Shown here: positions 1-8,584 of the stretch, piece by piece
How the letters are laid out: the number at the start of each line of letters is the position of its first letter
Position numbering within the stretch: position 1 is the first letter of the stretch
NCBI RefSeq assembly: GCF_007197885.1
Contig: NZ_VKKG01000002.1
Span: 310,001 to 374,000 of the forward strand
Length of the DNA: 64,000 nucleotides
Direction of reading: 5' to 3'
DNA from: Tessaracoccus rhinocerotis
GTDB taxonomy: Bacteria > Actinomycetota > Actinomycetes > Propionibacteriales > Propionibacteriaceae
The notes under the pieces: model-generated
What the model saw: only the letters and a program-made list of their open reading frames with translations
Told to the model about the DNA's origin: nothing
Databases searched by the model: none
Translations under genes and position numbers: made by a program

Positions 1-491
1 AGGAAGGCCGAGACCTCGCCCGCGGCCACCCGTGGCAGGAACCTCTCCTGCTGCTCCGGCGTGCCGAACATCTTCACGGGCTGCGGCACGCCGATGGACT
101 GGTGGGCGGACAGCAGCGCCCCGAGCGACGGGTGCGCCGACGAGATCAGCGTCAGGGCCCGGCAGTAGTGGAGGTGGCTCAGCCCGAGGCCACCGTGCTC
201 GGTGGGGACCTTCATGCCGAAGGCGCCCAGTTGCCCCAGCTCGGCGAAGACCTCGTCGGGGATGCTGGCCTCGCGTTCGATCCGACGGCCGTCGATGCCC
301 TCTGCTACGCGGCGGGCCCGTGCGAGGAACTCCTCGCCGGTGGCCTCGGCCTCCGGGCTCGCAGTGGGCCAGGGATCGATGAGGTCGAGGCGCAGCCGTC
401 CGAGGAACAGCTCGCGCCCGAAGCTCGGTCTGGTCCACTCGGTCTCGCGAGCTCCCTCGGCGACCTTTCGGGAATCGGTTTGTGTGGTCAT
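1..491 (-). CDS. Acyl-CoA dehydrogenase, N-terminal part (cut by window edge)
   Basis: The reading frame starts at ATG 491 and runs off the left edge, so only about 163 residues are visible. They match the N-terminal helical domain of flavin acyl-CoA dehydrogenases of the VLCAD/ACAD9-like type: ...GAFGMKVPTEHGGLG, then SLGALLSAHQSIGVPQPV and FGTPEQQERFLPRVAAGE. The family oxidises acyl-CoA to trans-2-enoyl-CoA using FAD. A good Shine-Dalgarno, AAGGAGG, lies about 6 nt upstream of the ATG and fixes the start. It is the last visible gene of a minus-strand operon behind thiolase, FabG and MaoC genes, so a role in beta-oxidation is supported by context. The flavin and catalytic regions are outside the window. 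Confidence 0.85.
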   Translation of the reverse strand, partial: MTTQTDSRKVAEGARETEWTRPSFGRELFLGRLRLDLIDPWPTASPEAEATGEEFLARARRVAEGIDGRRIEREASIPDEVFAELGQLGAFGMKVPTEHGGLGLSHLHYCRALTLISSAHPSLGALLSAHQSIGVPQPVKMFGTPEQQERFLPRVAAGEVSAF

Positions 492-524
492 CGCGCCTCC
501 TTGCGCAGGCGGGGCCGGATTTTG

Positions 525-1385
525 TTATTGCGTCGGCAGCACCTGCCCCACGAGGTACGCCTTGGACTGGTCTGAGTTGACGACGGCGAACTTCAGTTCG
601 TCGTCGGCCGCGAAGCGGACCCTGCCGGGCAGGGAGATCGGCTTGGTGAAGGCGACCCTGACCGTGTGGGTCCCCGGCAGTCGGGGACCGAGCGAGGACA
701 GGGCCTTCGCGTGGGTCCACATGCCGTGGATGATGGCGCGCTTGAACCCGAACGGCATCGCCGTCAGGCGGGAGAGGTGGATGGGGTTGGTGTCCCCGGA
801 GACCTGCGCGTACTGGCGTCCCAGGTCCGCGGGCAGCCGCCACAGCTGCGAGGCCGCCACGTCGGGCGCCTCGAGGCGGGGTGCCGGGACCGGGGTCCCG
901 GGCAGCTTCCTGCCCAGGGCCAGGTAGGTGCTCGTGCCGGTCCAGACGATCTCGGACCCGACGCGGATCTCGCCGACGAGGTCGAAGCTGACCCCGCGCT
1001 TGTGCGGCGCCAGGTTGTTGCAGGTGACCCGCACCCACAGCTTGTCGGCGACGGTGACCGGCCGGTGCAGCGTCATCTCGTTGCTGACGTGGACGGTCCC
1101 GGCCAGCGGGAACGGGAAGTCGGCCTGCGCCATCAACCAGGCGTGCAGCGGGAAGGTCTGGACGTGCAGCCACGTCGCCGGGACGTGGTCTCGCAGCCCG
1201 AACCCTGTGACGTGGTTGTAGGCCACCAGCCGGGCGGGGTCCTGGGCGAGGGACTCGACCACCACGCTGCGGCTGGGCAGCCCTGCATCCGGCCCCGGCC
1301 GGTTGAAGCCGGTGGCGAGGGCCTTGACGAACAGTCCGCCCAGGCTGGGCAGTTCGTGGAGTCGCTTGAGCTCGTCGGCGGCCAT
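525..1385 (-). CDS. MaoC-like (R)-specific enoyl-CoA hydratase
   Basis: A 286-residue double hot-dog protein. The hydratase-2 motif is clear near residues 190-222: YAQVSGDTNPIH with Asp198 and His203 as the expected catalytic pair, followed by AIIHGMW. The N-terminal half (1-160) looks like a second, degenerate hot-dog fold without that motif. This layout is that of HtdX/Rv0241c-type enzymes, which hydrate 2-enoyl-CoA to 3-hydroxyacyl-CoA. The ATG overlaps the fabG stop codon (ATGA), indicating translational coupling. An acyl-CoA dehydrogenase gene follows 33 bp downstream. Function is well supported by motif and operon; chain-length preference cannot be read from the sequence. Confidence 0.88.
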   Translation of the reverse strand: MAADELKRLHELPSLGGLFVKALATGFNRPGPDAGLPSRSVVVESLAQDPARLVAYNHVTGFGLRDHVPATWLHVQTFPLHAWLMAQADFPFPLAGTVHVSNEMTLHRPVTVADKLWVRVTCNNLAPHKRGVSFDLVGEIRVGSEIVWTGTSTYLALGRKLPGTPVPAPRLEAPDVAASQLWRLPADLGRQYAQVSGDTNPIHLSRLTAMPFGFKRAIIHGMWTHAKALSSLGPRLPGTHTVRVAFTKPISLPGRVRFAADDELKFAVVNSDQSKAYLVGQVLPTQ

Positions 1386-2794
1386 CAGGCCCCCACGAGG
1401 TTCTGGCCGCAGACGCGGACCACCTGGCCGGTGACGCCGCCCGAGGCGGGATTGGCGAGCCATGCGATGGTCTCGGCCACGTCCACCGGCTGCCCGCCCT
1501 GGCCCAGCGAGTTGGTGCGACGGAAGATCTCCCGGCTGACGAAGGGGATGGCCCCCGTCATCTCGGTCTCGATGAATCCGGGGGCGACGGCGTTGACGGT
1601 GACCGGGCGGTGCTCCAGAGCCTCCGACTCGGCCCACACCAGCCCCATGACGCCTGCCTTGGACGCGGCGTAGTTGGTCTGGCCCTTGTTCCCGGCGACG
1701 CCGGAGGTGGAGGCGATGCCGATGATGCGGGAGTTCTCGGCGAGACCACCGGGGAGCGAGGTGTCGAGGAGGATCTCGTTCATGCGGATCTCGGCGGCCA
1801 GGTTCACGTCCAGCACCTGCGCCCAACGCTTCTCGTCCATGTTCGCGAGCATCTTGTCCCGGGTGATCCCGGCGTTGTGGACGATGGCCCAGATCTTCGC
1901 GTCGGCGCCGTGGACCCGCGCGACGTGCGCGGCGATCCGGTTGCCGGCCTCCGGGATGGTGATGTCCAGCTGCAGCGCGGACCCGCCCACCTCGTTGGCC
2001 ACCTCTGCCAGCGACTCGCCGGCGGCCGGGATGTCCACGGCGACGACGGTCGCGCCGTCGCGCGCGAAGGTGCGGCTGATCGCGGCGCCGATGCCCCGGG
2101 CGGAGCCGGTGACCACCACGATGCGTCCCTTGAACGGGCAGCTGCGGTCGTAGTCGGTGCCGGTGGCGTCGCCCTCCTTGCGGGGGCCCACCCGCCACGA
2201 CTGCCCGGAGACGAATGCGGAGCGTCCCTCGAGGAGGAAGTCGACGGTCGAGGCCAGGTCCGCGGCGGTGGTGCCCTCGCGCACGAACACGAGGTTCGAC
2301 GTCGAGCCACCGCGCAACTCCTTGCCCACGGTCCGGTTGATGCCGTCGATCCCCTGGGCGACGGCGTGGGCCTCCAACCCGTCGACGGCGGAGGCGTCGG
2401 TGGCCAGCAGGACGATCCGGCCCGAGCGCTCCAGCGACTTCATGGCCGGACGCAGCACCTGCCGCAGTTGCTCGAGCTGTTCGATGCTGCGCAGGCCGGT
2501 CGCGTCGACGACGAGTGAGCCGGGGCGGGTGGGGTAGCTGGGCGGAGCCTCCCGGCCCTTCTCGTCCTTGGTGCGCAGTTCGGGAAGGTCCCGCAGCGCC
2601 TCTTCGGCGCTGATCCCGAGCTCGGCGAGCACGGAGGCGCCGATGCCGCCCCCGTCCAGCTCCGCCAGGACCACGGGTCCGATGAGGGTGCGGCCGCGCT
2701 TGAGGCGCGGCGGGTCGGACAACCCCGCCCGGCGGGCGACCGCGCGCCCCGGTCCGGTGTTGTAGATGGTCTCGAGGATGCTCCTGGACGCCAT
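1385..2794 (-). CDS. fabG: High-molecular-weight 3-oxoacyl reductase (FabG4 type)
   Basis: A 469-residue short-chain dehydrogenase with an extra N-terminal domain. The C-terminal half holds TGSARGIG at 229-236 (cofactor loop), NAG at 307-309, catalytic Ser at 362/364 and YxxxK with Tyr375 and Lys379. Residues 1-210 form a second, degenerate Rossmann-like domain lacking these motifs. Ordinary FabG proteins have about 245 residues; the doubled size and the neighbours match mycobacterial FabG4 (Rv0242c), which prefers NADH and acts on CoA-linked substrates. It starts one base after the thiolase stop and overlaps the MaoC start. Its probable task is 3-hydroxyacyl-CoA/3-oxoacyl-CoA interconversion in fatty-acid or short-chain acyl metabolism. 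Confidence 0.9.
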   Translation of the reverse strand: MASRSILETIYNTGPGRAVARRAGLSDPPRLKRGRTLIGPVVLAELDGGGIGASVLAELGISAEEALRDLPELRTKDEKGREAPPSYPTRPGSLVVDATGLRSIEQLEQLRQVLRPAMKSLERSGRIVLLATDASAVDGLEAHAVAQGIDGINRTVGKELRGGSTSNLVFVREGTTAADLASTVDFLLEGRSAFVSGQSWRVGPRKEGDATGTDYDRSCPFKGRIVVVTGSARGIGAAISRTFARDGATVVAVDIPAAGESLAEVANEVGGSALQLDITIPEAGNRIAAHVARVHGADAKIWAIVHNAGITRDKMLANMDEKRWAQVLDVNLAAEIRMNEILLDTSLPGGLAENSRIIGIASTSGVAGNKGQTNYAASKAGVMGLVWAESEALEHRPVTVNAVAPGFIETEMTGAIPFVSREIFRRTNSLGQGGQPVDVAETIAWLANPASGGVTGQVVRVCGQNLVGA

Positions 2795-2795
2795 G

Positions 2796-4043
2796 TCAGC
2801 AACCCTCCATGATCGCGGTGACGGCCTGTCCGCCTGCGGCGCAGATGGAGATCAGTCCCTTGGAACCGGGCCCCTTGTCGGCCAGCATCTTGGCCAGGCT
2901 GGCCACGATGCGGCCGCCGGTCGCGGCGAACGGGTGCCCGGCCGCGAGTGAACTGCCGTTGACGTTCAGCTTCGAGCGGTCGACGGTGCCGGTGCCGTTG
3001 GCCTCCAGGCCCTTGATGGTGGCCAGGACGGTGGCGGCGAAGGCCTCGTGGATCTCGATGAAGTCGAAGTCGTCGAGGGTCATCGAGTTGCGCTCCAGCA
3101 GGGCGGGGATGGCACGGGCGCCGCCCATCAGGAGGCCCTCCTTGCCGGTCACGTAGTCGGTGGCGGCCACCTGCGAGTCGACGATGCGGGCCAGCGCGGG
3201 CCAGCCGTTGGCCCTGGCCGTCTCCTCCTCGGCCACCAGGACGACGGCGGCACCGTCGCTCAGGGCCGTGGAGTTGCCGGCGGTCATCGAGGCACCCTCG
3301 CCCTTGCCGAAGACCGGCCGGAGCCTGGCGAGCTTCTCCAAGGTGGTGTCGGAACGCAGGATCGTGTCCCGGGTGACCCCGAGGTAGGGGGTGACAAGGT
3401 CGTCGAAGAAGCCGGAGTCCCAGGCGCGGGCGAGGTTCTGGTGGGAGGCGAGCGCAAGTTCGTCCTGCGCCTCGCGGGTGACGTCCCACTCCTTGGTGGT
3501 GATGGCCTGAGACTCACCCATGGACAGGCCGGTGCGTGCCTCGTTGACCGCGGGTGGGACGGGGACCAGGTCTGCGGGTCGGACGGCCAGGAATGCCTTC
3601 AGGCGGTCCGGCAGGTTACGGGCGGTGTTCGCCCGCAGCAGCGCGCGCCGCAGCTTCTCCGTGATGACGATGGGGGCGTCGGAGGCGGTGTCGGCGCCAC
3701 CTGCGATGCCGGTGTCGACCTGGCCGAGGCGGATCTTGTTGGAGACGTAGATGACGGCCTCCAGGCCGGTCCCGCAGGCCTGTGCGAGGTCGCACGCCGG
3801 GGTGTGGGGCGACAGGGCGGAGCCGAGCACCGACTCGCGCGTCAGGTTGAAGTCCCTCGTGTGCTTCAGGACCGCGCCGGCGGCCACCTCGCCGAGCTCC
3901 GCGCCGGCCAGCCCGAACCGGGCGACGAGCCCGTCGATCGCTGCCGTGAGCAGGTCCTGGGCGGAGGCTGCGGCGTACTTGCCGCCCGCCTTGGTGAACG
4001 GTGTGCGGTTTCCGCCGACGACGACGGCGTTGCGGGTTTCCAT
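2796..4043 (-). CDS. Acetyl-CoA C-acetyltransferase (FadA/FadI-type thiolase)
   Basis: A 415-residue thiolase. The three catalytic elements are present: nucleophilic Cys90 in DLAQACGTG, His370 in SLAAGHPFAATGG and Cys401 in ICAAGGQ. The third motif of most thiolases, NxxGGA, reads NVNGSSLA here, as in FadA2/FadI-like members. It cleaves 3-ketoacyl-CoA with CoA, or condenses two acyl-CoA in reverse. The ATG at 4043 is preceded by CCGGAGG. It is the first gene of the minus-strand operon thiolase-fabG-maoC-acyl-CoA dehydrogenase, which has the composition of the M. tuberculosis Rv0241c-Rv0244c locus. It is divergent from a TetR gene that is the obvious candidate regulator. Confidence 0.92.
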   Translation of the reverse strand: METRNAVVVGGNRTPFTKAGGKYAAASAQDLLTAAIDGLVARFGLAGAELGEVAAGAVLKHTRDFNLTRESVLGSALSPHTPACDLAQACGTGLEAVIYVSNKIRLGQVDTGIAGGADTASDAPIVITEKLRRALLRANTARNLPDRLKAFLAVRPADLVPVPPAVNEARTGLSMGESQAITTKEWDVTREAQDELALASHQNLARAWDSGFFDDLVTPYLGVTRDTILRSDTTLEKLARLRPVFGKGEGASMTAGNSTALSDGAAVVLVAEEETARANGWPALARIVDSQVAATDYVTGKEGLLMGGARAIPALLERNSMTLDDFDFIEIHEAFAATVLATIKGLEANGTGTVDRSKLNVNGSSLAAGHPFAATGGRIVASLAKMLADKGPGSKGLISICAAGGQAVTAIMEGC

Positions 4044-4136
4044 TGAGTGAACCTCCGGAGCGGGGTGTTTTCGGCATTGAAAAGTGTCTGGGACTCAGGG
4101 TAGCAGGTACTTGAAGTTTGCGATACCGTAGGACAC
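4044..4136. promoter_or_regulatory. Divergent promoter region between thiolase operon and tetR
   Basis: A 93-bp divergent intergenic region serves both the thiolase operon (minus) and the tetR/acyl-CoA oxidase pair (plus). On the plus strand TACCGT at 4125-4130 lies 6 nt before the tetR ATG, fitting a -10 box of a leaderless transcript. The minus-strand leader keeps a Shine-Dalgarno (4051-4058). A weak interrupted palindrome, GGTA-N14-TACC, spans 4107-4128 and would be placed well for a TetR-family operator. The arms are short, so the operator call is only a suggestion. Confidence 0.4.
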
Positions 4137-4784
4137 ATGAACACGACGACGGCGTCAGACGGACGGGCCACCCGCTGGCAGGAACACAACCTGCAGCGCA
4201 GGCGGGACCTGGTCGCCTCGACGCTGCGTGCGATCCGCCGGCACGGGGCCGGGGTCGGCATGGACGAGGTAGCGGCCGCCGCCGGCACCTCCAAGACCGT
4301 CATCTACCGCCATTTCGGTGGCCGCACCGGCCTCTACGTGGCGGTGGTGGAGTGGGTCCACGCCTTCATCCGGTCGAAGCTGATCCCGGCGCTCGAGTCC
4401 GCCGCGGACATGGACCCGGCTCACCTGGTCGCAGAGCTGACGGACCGCTACCTCTCCCTGGTCGAACGGGACCCGGAGATCTACCAGTTCGTCGTCACCC
4501 GCCCCACCGACTCGGACCCGGTCGCGGACCCCGTGACCGGTATCACCGGCCGCATCGGCGACGAGCTGGCCGAGGTGCTCCGGGTCTGGCTGGACGCGCG
4601 TGGGCTGGACACGAACGCCGCCACGGCCTGGGGGCACGGGATCGTCGGCTACGTCTGGGCGGTGGCCGACAAATGGATCACCACCGGGCACAAGCGCCCC
4701 CGCGCAGAGATCGTCGCGTTCACCGCCCAACTCTTCACACCCGCATTCGCGAACCAACCACCAGCCACGGAAGGCAATCGATGA
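4137..4784 (+). CDS. TetR/AcrR-family transcriptional regulator
   Basis: A 215-residue regulator. Residues about 22-68 form the TetR helix-turn-helix: RRDLVASTLRAIRRHG, then MDEVAAAAGTSKTVIYRHFGGRTGLY. The C-terminal ligand domain is unlike any I can name. The start at 4137 has a TACCGT box 6 nt upstream and no Shine-Dalgarno, so translation is probably leaderless. Its stop overlaps the start of the acyl-CoA oxidase-like gene, and it is divergent from the thiolase operon. By position it probably represses both units and responds to an acyl-CoA, like the fatty-acid TetR regulators, but the ligand is inference. Confidence 0.85.
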   Translation: MNTTTASDGRATRWQEHNLQRRRDLVASTLRAIRRHGAGVGMDEVAAAAGTSKTVIYRHFGGRTGLYVAVVEWVHAFIRSKLIPALESAADMDPAHLVAELTDRYLSLVERDPEIYQFVVTRPTDSDPVADPVTGITGRIGDELAEVLRVWLDARGLDTNAATAWGHGIVGYVWAVADKWITTGHKRPRAEIVAFTAQLFTPAFANQPPATEGNR

Positions 4785-6718
4785 TGATCACCCCAACCGG
4801 CCAGGCCCTCAAGGTCTCCTTGGACGGACGTTTCCACGAACTCAAGGAGAAGTGGCGCAGCGAGATCAGCTCCGCCGACATCGTCCGCGACCCCACCCTG
4901 CCGATGGCGGAGGCCCGGGTCTGGGCTTTGGAGAAGCTCGTGGACCTCGCCAGCCGCGGCTTCGCCGTCGCCGGGTTCCCGAACCACCCCGGCACCGTCG
5001 CCGAGTCCGTCGCCCACTTCGAGATGCTGGCGCTCGGTGACCTCTCGCTGAACATCAAGTCGGGCGTCCAGCACGGCCTGTTCGGCGGCGCGATCACCAA
5101 CCTCGGCACCAGCTGGCACCACGAGCGCTTCATCGACGGCGTCGTCGACTGCTCGATCCTCGGCTGCTTCGCCATGACCGAACTCGGCCACGGCTCGGAC
5201 GTGCAGTCGGTCGAGACCACCATCACCTACGTGCCCGAGACCGACGAGTACGAGGTGAACTCGCCGACCCCGACCTCCCGCAAGGCCTACATCGGCAACG
5301 CGGGCAAGGACGGCCGGATGGCGGTCGTGTTCGGACAGCTGGTCGCCGCTGGCGAGAACCAGGGCGTGCACGCCATCCTGATGGACATCCGTGACGAGGA
5401 CGGCAACGACGCACCCGGCGTCGAGACCGGTGACCAGGGCCACAAGGGCGGGTTGCTGGGCGTGGACAACGGCACACTGTTCTTCGACCACGTCCGCGTG
5501 CCGCGCCGCATGCTGCTGAACCGCTACGGCGGCGTCAATGACGAGGGCGTCTACGAGTCCGAGATCGCCAGCAAGAACGCCCGCTTCTTCACCATGCTCG
5601 GCACCCTCGTGCGCGGGCGCATCTGCGTCGGCAGCGCCGCCGCGATGGCCACCCGCAAGGCCCTCACGATCGCCACCCGCTACGCCCTGCAGCGCACCCA
5701 GTTCAACCGCCCCGGAGCCGGCGGGGAGATCACGCTGCTGGACTACCAGACCCACCAGCGCAAGCTGCTGCCGAACATCGCCCGCGCCTACGCCTCAGGG
5801 TTCGCCATCAACGTCGTGAGCGAGCAGTTGCAGCGCGTCAACGACACCAGGGGCTCCGACCCGACGGCGGCCCGCGAGCTGGAGACGCGCGCGGCCGGGC
5901 TCAAGGCGACGCTGACCCGCTGGACCAACGACACCATCCAGCTGTGCCGCGAGGCCTGCGGCGGTGCCGGCTACATGACGGAGAACGGCCTCACCCTCCT
6001 GCGCCAGGACGCAGACGTGTTCGCCACGTTCGAGGGCGACAACACCGTGCTGATGCAGCTCGTGGCCAAGGCGCTCCTGCTCGACTACAAGAAGAGCTGG
6101 GGCGAGTTGGACATGATCGGCACCGCCCGCTCCGGGGCGAAGCTGCTCGGTGACCGGTTCATGGAGCGCACCACCGCCGGCACCACCATCGGGCGCCTGA
6201 TCTCCAACGCCACCCTGAAGCCCGAGGCCCAGAAGATCAAGGCCCGCGGCTGGCACCTCGAGATGTTCGAGTTCCGTGAGCGCCACGTCGTGGAGGGCCT
6301 GGCCCGCCGCATGCGTGAGGCAGGCAAGTCCGACGGGCAGGCGGCCTTCGAGGCGGTCAACGACTGCCAGTCGCACATGCTCGAGGCGGCTCGTGCACAC
6401 ACGGACCGAGTCATCCTCGAGGCCTTCGTCGAGGCCATCTCGGGGGTTCGCGACGAGTATGTCCGCTCGCTGCTGATCCGGGTCTGTGACCTGTACGCGC
6501 TCAGCACGATCGAGGACAACCGCGCCTGGTTCATGGAGCACCACGCCTTCGACAGCGGCCGCAGCAAGGCGGTCACCGACGCCGTCGACGGCCTCTGCAA
6601 GGACCTCCGGGGCAAGGCACAGGAGCTGGTGGAGGGCCTCGGGGTGCCGGAGAAGTGGCTGAACTCGGCCATGCTGGAGCCGACCCGGGAGGAGGAGGCG
6701 GCGGCGAGCGCCGCCTGA
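4781..6718 (+). CDS. Acyl-CoA oxidase / large acyl-CoA dehydrogenase (FadE5-like)
   Basis: A 645-residue flavoprotein, longer than standard acyl-CoA dehydrogenases (about 380-400) and with the architecture of acyl-CoA oxidases. Visible landmarks are CFAMTELGHGSDVQ near residue 125-140 (FAD/substrate loop), RTQFNRPG, CREACGGAGYMTENG near 388, and TFEGDNTVLMQ with Glu418 as probable catalytic base. Residues after about 450 form the extra C-terminal helical domain of the oxidase group. GGAAGG at 4769-4774 precedes the ATG at 4781; an adjacent ATG at 4784 is an alternative. The start overlaps the tetR stop. Whether O2 or an electron-transfer flavoprotein is the acceptor cannot be decided from sequence. 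FadE5 of mycobacteria is the likely relative. Confidence 0.85.
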   Translation: MMITPTGQALKVSLDGRFHELKEKWRSEISSADIVRDPTLPMAEARVWALEKLVDLASRGFAVAGFPNHPGTVAESVAHFEMLALGDLSLNIKSGVQHGLFGGAITNLGTSWHHERFIDGVVDCSILGCFAMTELGHGSDVQSVETTITYVPETDEYEVNSPTPTSRKAYIGNAGKDGRMAVVFGQLVAAGENQGVHAILMDIRDEDGNDAPGVETGDQGHKGGLLGVDNGTLFFDHVRVPRRMLLNRYGGVNDEGVYESEIASKNARFFTMLGTLVRGRICVGSAAAMATRKALTIATRYALQRTQFNRPGAGGEITLLDYQTHQRKLLPNIARAYASGFAINVVSEQLQRVNDTRGSDPTAARELETRAAGLKATLTRWTNDTIQLCREACGGAGYMTENGLTLLRQDADVFATFEGDNTVLMQLVAKALLLDYKKSWGELDMIGTARSGAKLLGDRFMERTTAGTTIGRLISNATLKPEAQKIKARGWHLEMFEFRERHVVEGLARRMREAGKSDGQAAFEAVNDCQSHMLEAARAHTDRVILEAFVEAISGVRDEYVRSLLIRVCDLYALSTIEDNRAWFMEHHAFDSGRSKAVTDAVDGLCKDLRGKAQELVEGLGVPEKWLNSAMLEPTREEEAAASAA

Positions 6719-6742
6719 GCACCGGGCCGCTAGGCTCAAGCC

Positions 6743-7828
6743 ATGAGCCTTGACCTCTCCGCGGACCTAGTCAGCCTGCTGCGAACGATCACCGACGTCG
6801 AGAGCGTCTCCGGGAACGAGAAGGAACTGGCCGACCTCATCGAGGAGGCGATGCGCACGCTCGGGCACCTGGAGGTGCACCGCGACGGTGACGCGGTGAT
6901 CGCGCGCACCAACCTCGGGCGTCCCGAGCGGGTGGTCATCGCGGGCCACATCGACACGGTGCCCGTGGCCGGGAACCTGCCCAGCCGGCTGGAGGAGGGG
7001 GAGCGCGGCCTGCACGTCGTCGGACGAGGCACCTGCGACATGAAGGCCGGCGTGGCGGTGCAGCTGAAGCTGGCGGCCGAGCTCGCCGAGCCCAATCGTG
7101 ACATCACGTGGATCTTCTACGACAACGAGGAGGTCGGCGCCGACGAGAACGGGCTCGGTCGGGTGGCGGAGAACTCGCCGGAGCTGCTCGAGGCTGACTT
7201 CGCGGTGCTGATGGAGCCCACTGACGCGCAGATCGAGGGCGGCTGCCAGGGCGTGCTCCGCATCTTGATCACGGTCCCCGGCAAGGCGGCCCACGCGGCG
7301 CGCTCCTGGCTCGGCGTCAACGCCATCCACGGCCTCTCCGACGTCCTGGACCGACTGAATGCCTATGAGGCCCGCGAGGTCGTCGTCGACGACCTGACCT
7401 ACCACGAGGGCCTCAACGCGGTCCTCGTCTCCGGCGGGGTGGCCACCAACGTGATCCCGCCCTCAGCGCGCATCGAGGTCAACTACCGATATGCCCCGGA
7501 CAAGACCACCGAAGAGGCGCTGGCGGAGCTGCGACGCGTCTTCGAGGGCCACAGCTTCGACATCAACGACGTCTCGCCGGCGGCCCGCCCGGGCCTGGAC
7601 CAGCCGCTGGCGCGGGCCTTCGTCGAATCGGTCGGCCAGCCGGCCAGGCCGAAGTACGGCTGGACCGACGTCGCCCGGTTCTCGGAACTGGGCATCCCGG
7701 CGGTCAACTACGGGCCGGGGGACCCGTCGCTGGCCCACACCGACCACGAGTACTGCCCCGCCAACCAGTTGGACCAGTGTGCCGAGGGCCTGCGGGTCTG
7801 GCTGAGCAACCAGGAGGACGACGCATGA
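6743..7828 (+). CDS. dapE: Succinyl-diaminopimelate desuccinylase
   Basis: A 361-residue M20-family zinc hydrolase that releases succinate from N-succinyl-LL-diaminopimelate in lysine and cell-wall synthesis. Metal-binding motifs are AGHIDTVP (His69, Asp71), GTCDMKAG (Asp99), DNEEVG (Glu129/130) and the C-terminal LAHTDHEYCP. The start has TAGGCT at 6731-6736 and exactly 6 nt to the ATG, with no Shine-Dalgarno, so the mRNA is probably leaderless. The next gene (LOG family) begins in its stop codon. M. tuberculosis has dapE (Rv1202) in the same local gene order, which supports DapE over other M20 peptidases. Confidence 0.92.
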   Translation: MSLDLSADLVSLLRTITDVESVSGNEKELADLIEEAMRTLGHLEVHRDGDAVIARTNLGRPERVVIAGHIDTVPVAGNLPSRLEEGERGLHVVGRGTCDMKAGVAVQLKLAAELAEPNRDITWIFYDNEEVGADENGLGRVAENSPELLEADFAVLMEPTDAQIEGGCQGVLRILITVPGKAAHAARSWLGVNAIHGLSDVLDRLNAYEAREVVVDDLTYHEGLNAVLVSGGVATNVIPPSARIEVNYRYAPDKTTEEALAELRRVFEGHSFDINDVSPAARPGLDQPLARAFVESVGQPARPKYGWTDVARFSELGIPAVNYGPGDPSLAHTDHEYCPANQLDQCAEGLRVWLSNQEDDA

Positions 7829-8574
7829 CCGACAAGCGACGCCAGGGCGCGGTGACCCGCCGCGGCCGGGAACGGAACGCACCCACCACCGACGAGGCGC
7901 TGCTGGCCAAGAACGGCCCGGACTGGATGCACAACGACCCGTGGCGGGTGCTGCGCATCCAGTCGGAGTTCGTCGAGGGCTTCGAGGCCCTCTCCAGCCT
8001 CGGGCCCGCGGTCAGCCTCTTCGGTTCGGCGCGCGCCAGGCAGGACCACCCGATGTACCGGTCGGCAGAGCGAATCGCCCGCGGACTCGTGGACAAGGGC
8101 TTCGCCGTCATCACCGGCGGCGGCCCCGGCATCATGGAGGCCGGCAACAAGGGCGCCACGGACGCCGGCGGCGACTCGGTCGGGCTCGGGATCGAGCTCC
8201 CGTTCGAGCAGGGCCTGAACCAGTACGTATCGCTCGGCGTCGACTTCCGGTACTTCTTCGCCCGCAAGACCATGTTCCTCAAGTACTCGCAGGGCTTCAT
8301 CACCCTGCCCGGCGGGTTCGGCACGCTCGACGAGCTGTTCGAGGCCCTCACCCTGATCCAGACCGGCAAGGTCACGCACTTCCCGGTGGTGCTGTTCGGC
8401 ACGGACTACTGGGGCGGCCTGATGGACTGGGTCACGCACACCGTCGCCGACGGCGGCTTCGTCGCGGAGAAGGACCTGAGGCTGGTCACCCTCACCGACG
8501 ACGTCGAGGAGGCGGTGGAGGCGATGGGCATCCCCGGTGCGCCGGCCACCGCCCCCGAGGGCTCCGAGCGCTAG
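7825..8574 (+). CDS. LOG-family protein (TIGR00730), nucleotide 5'-monophosphate phosphoribohydrolase type
   Basis: A 249-residue Rossmann-type protein. It carries the two family signatures: GGGPGIMEAGNKGA near residues 98-111, and LPGGFGTLDELFEAL near 160-174, the PGGxGTxxE motif. The family includes cytokinin riboside 5'-monophosphate phosphoribohydrolase (LOG) and related nucleotide hydrolases; M. tuberculosis Rv1205 is the syntenic relative. The first 45 residues are a basic, low-complexity extension (DKRRQGAVTRRGRERN). The ATG overlaps the dapE stop (ATGA), so the two are translated together. The physiological substrate here is unknown. Confidence 0.88.
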   Translation: MTDKRRQGAVTRRGRERNAPTTDEALLAKNGPDWMHNDPWRVLRIQSEFVEGFEALSSLGPAVSLFGSARARQDHPMYRSAERIARGLVDKGFAVITGGGPGIMEAGNKGATDAGGDSVGLGIELPFEQGLNQYVSLGVDFRYFFARKTMFLKYSQGFITLPGGFGTLDELFEALTLIQTGKVTHFPVVLFGTDYWGGLMDWVTHTVADGGFVAEKDLRLVTLTDDVEEAVEAMGIPGAPATAPEGSER

Positions 8575-8584
8575 GCTTTCCACC

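Noticed and set aside
4107-4128. TetR operator GGTA-N14-TACC
   Set aside because: Only four base pairs per arm are certain. Kept as a remark in the promoter entry but not claimed as an operator.
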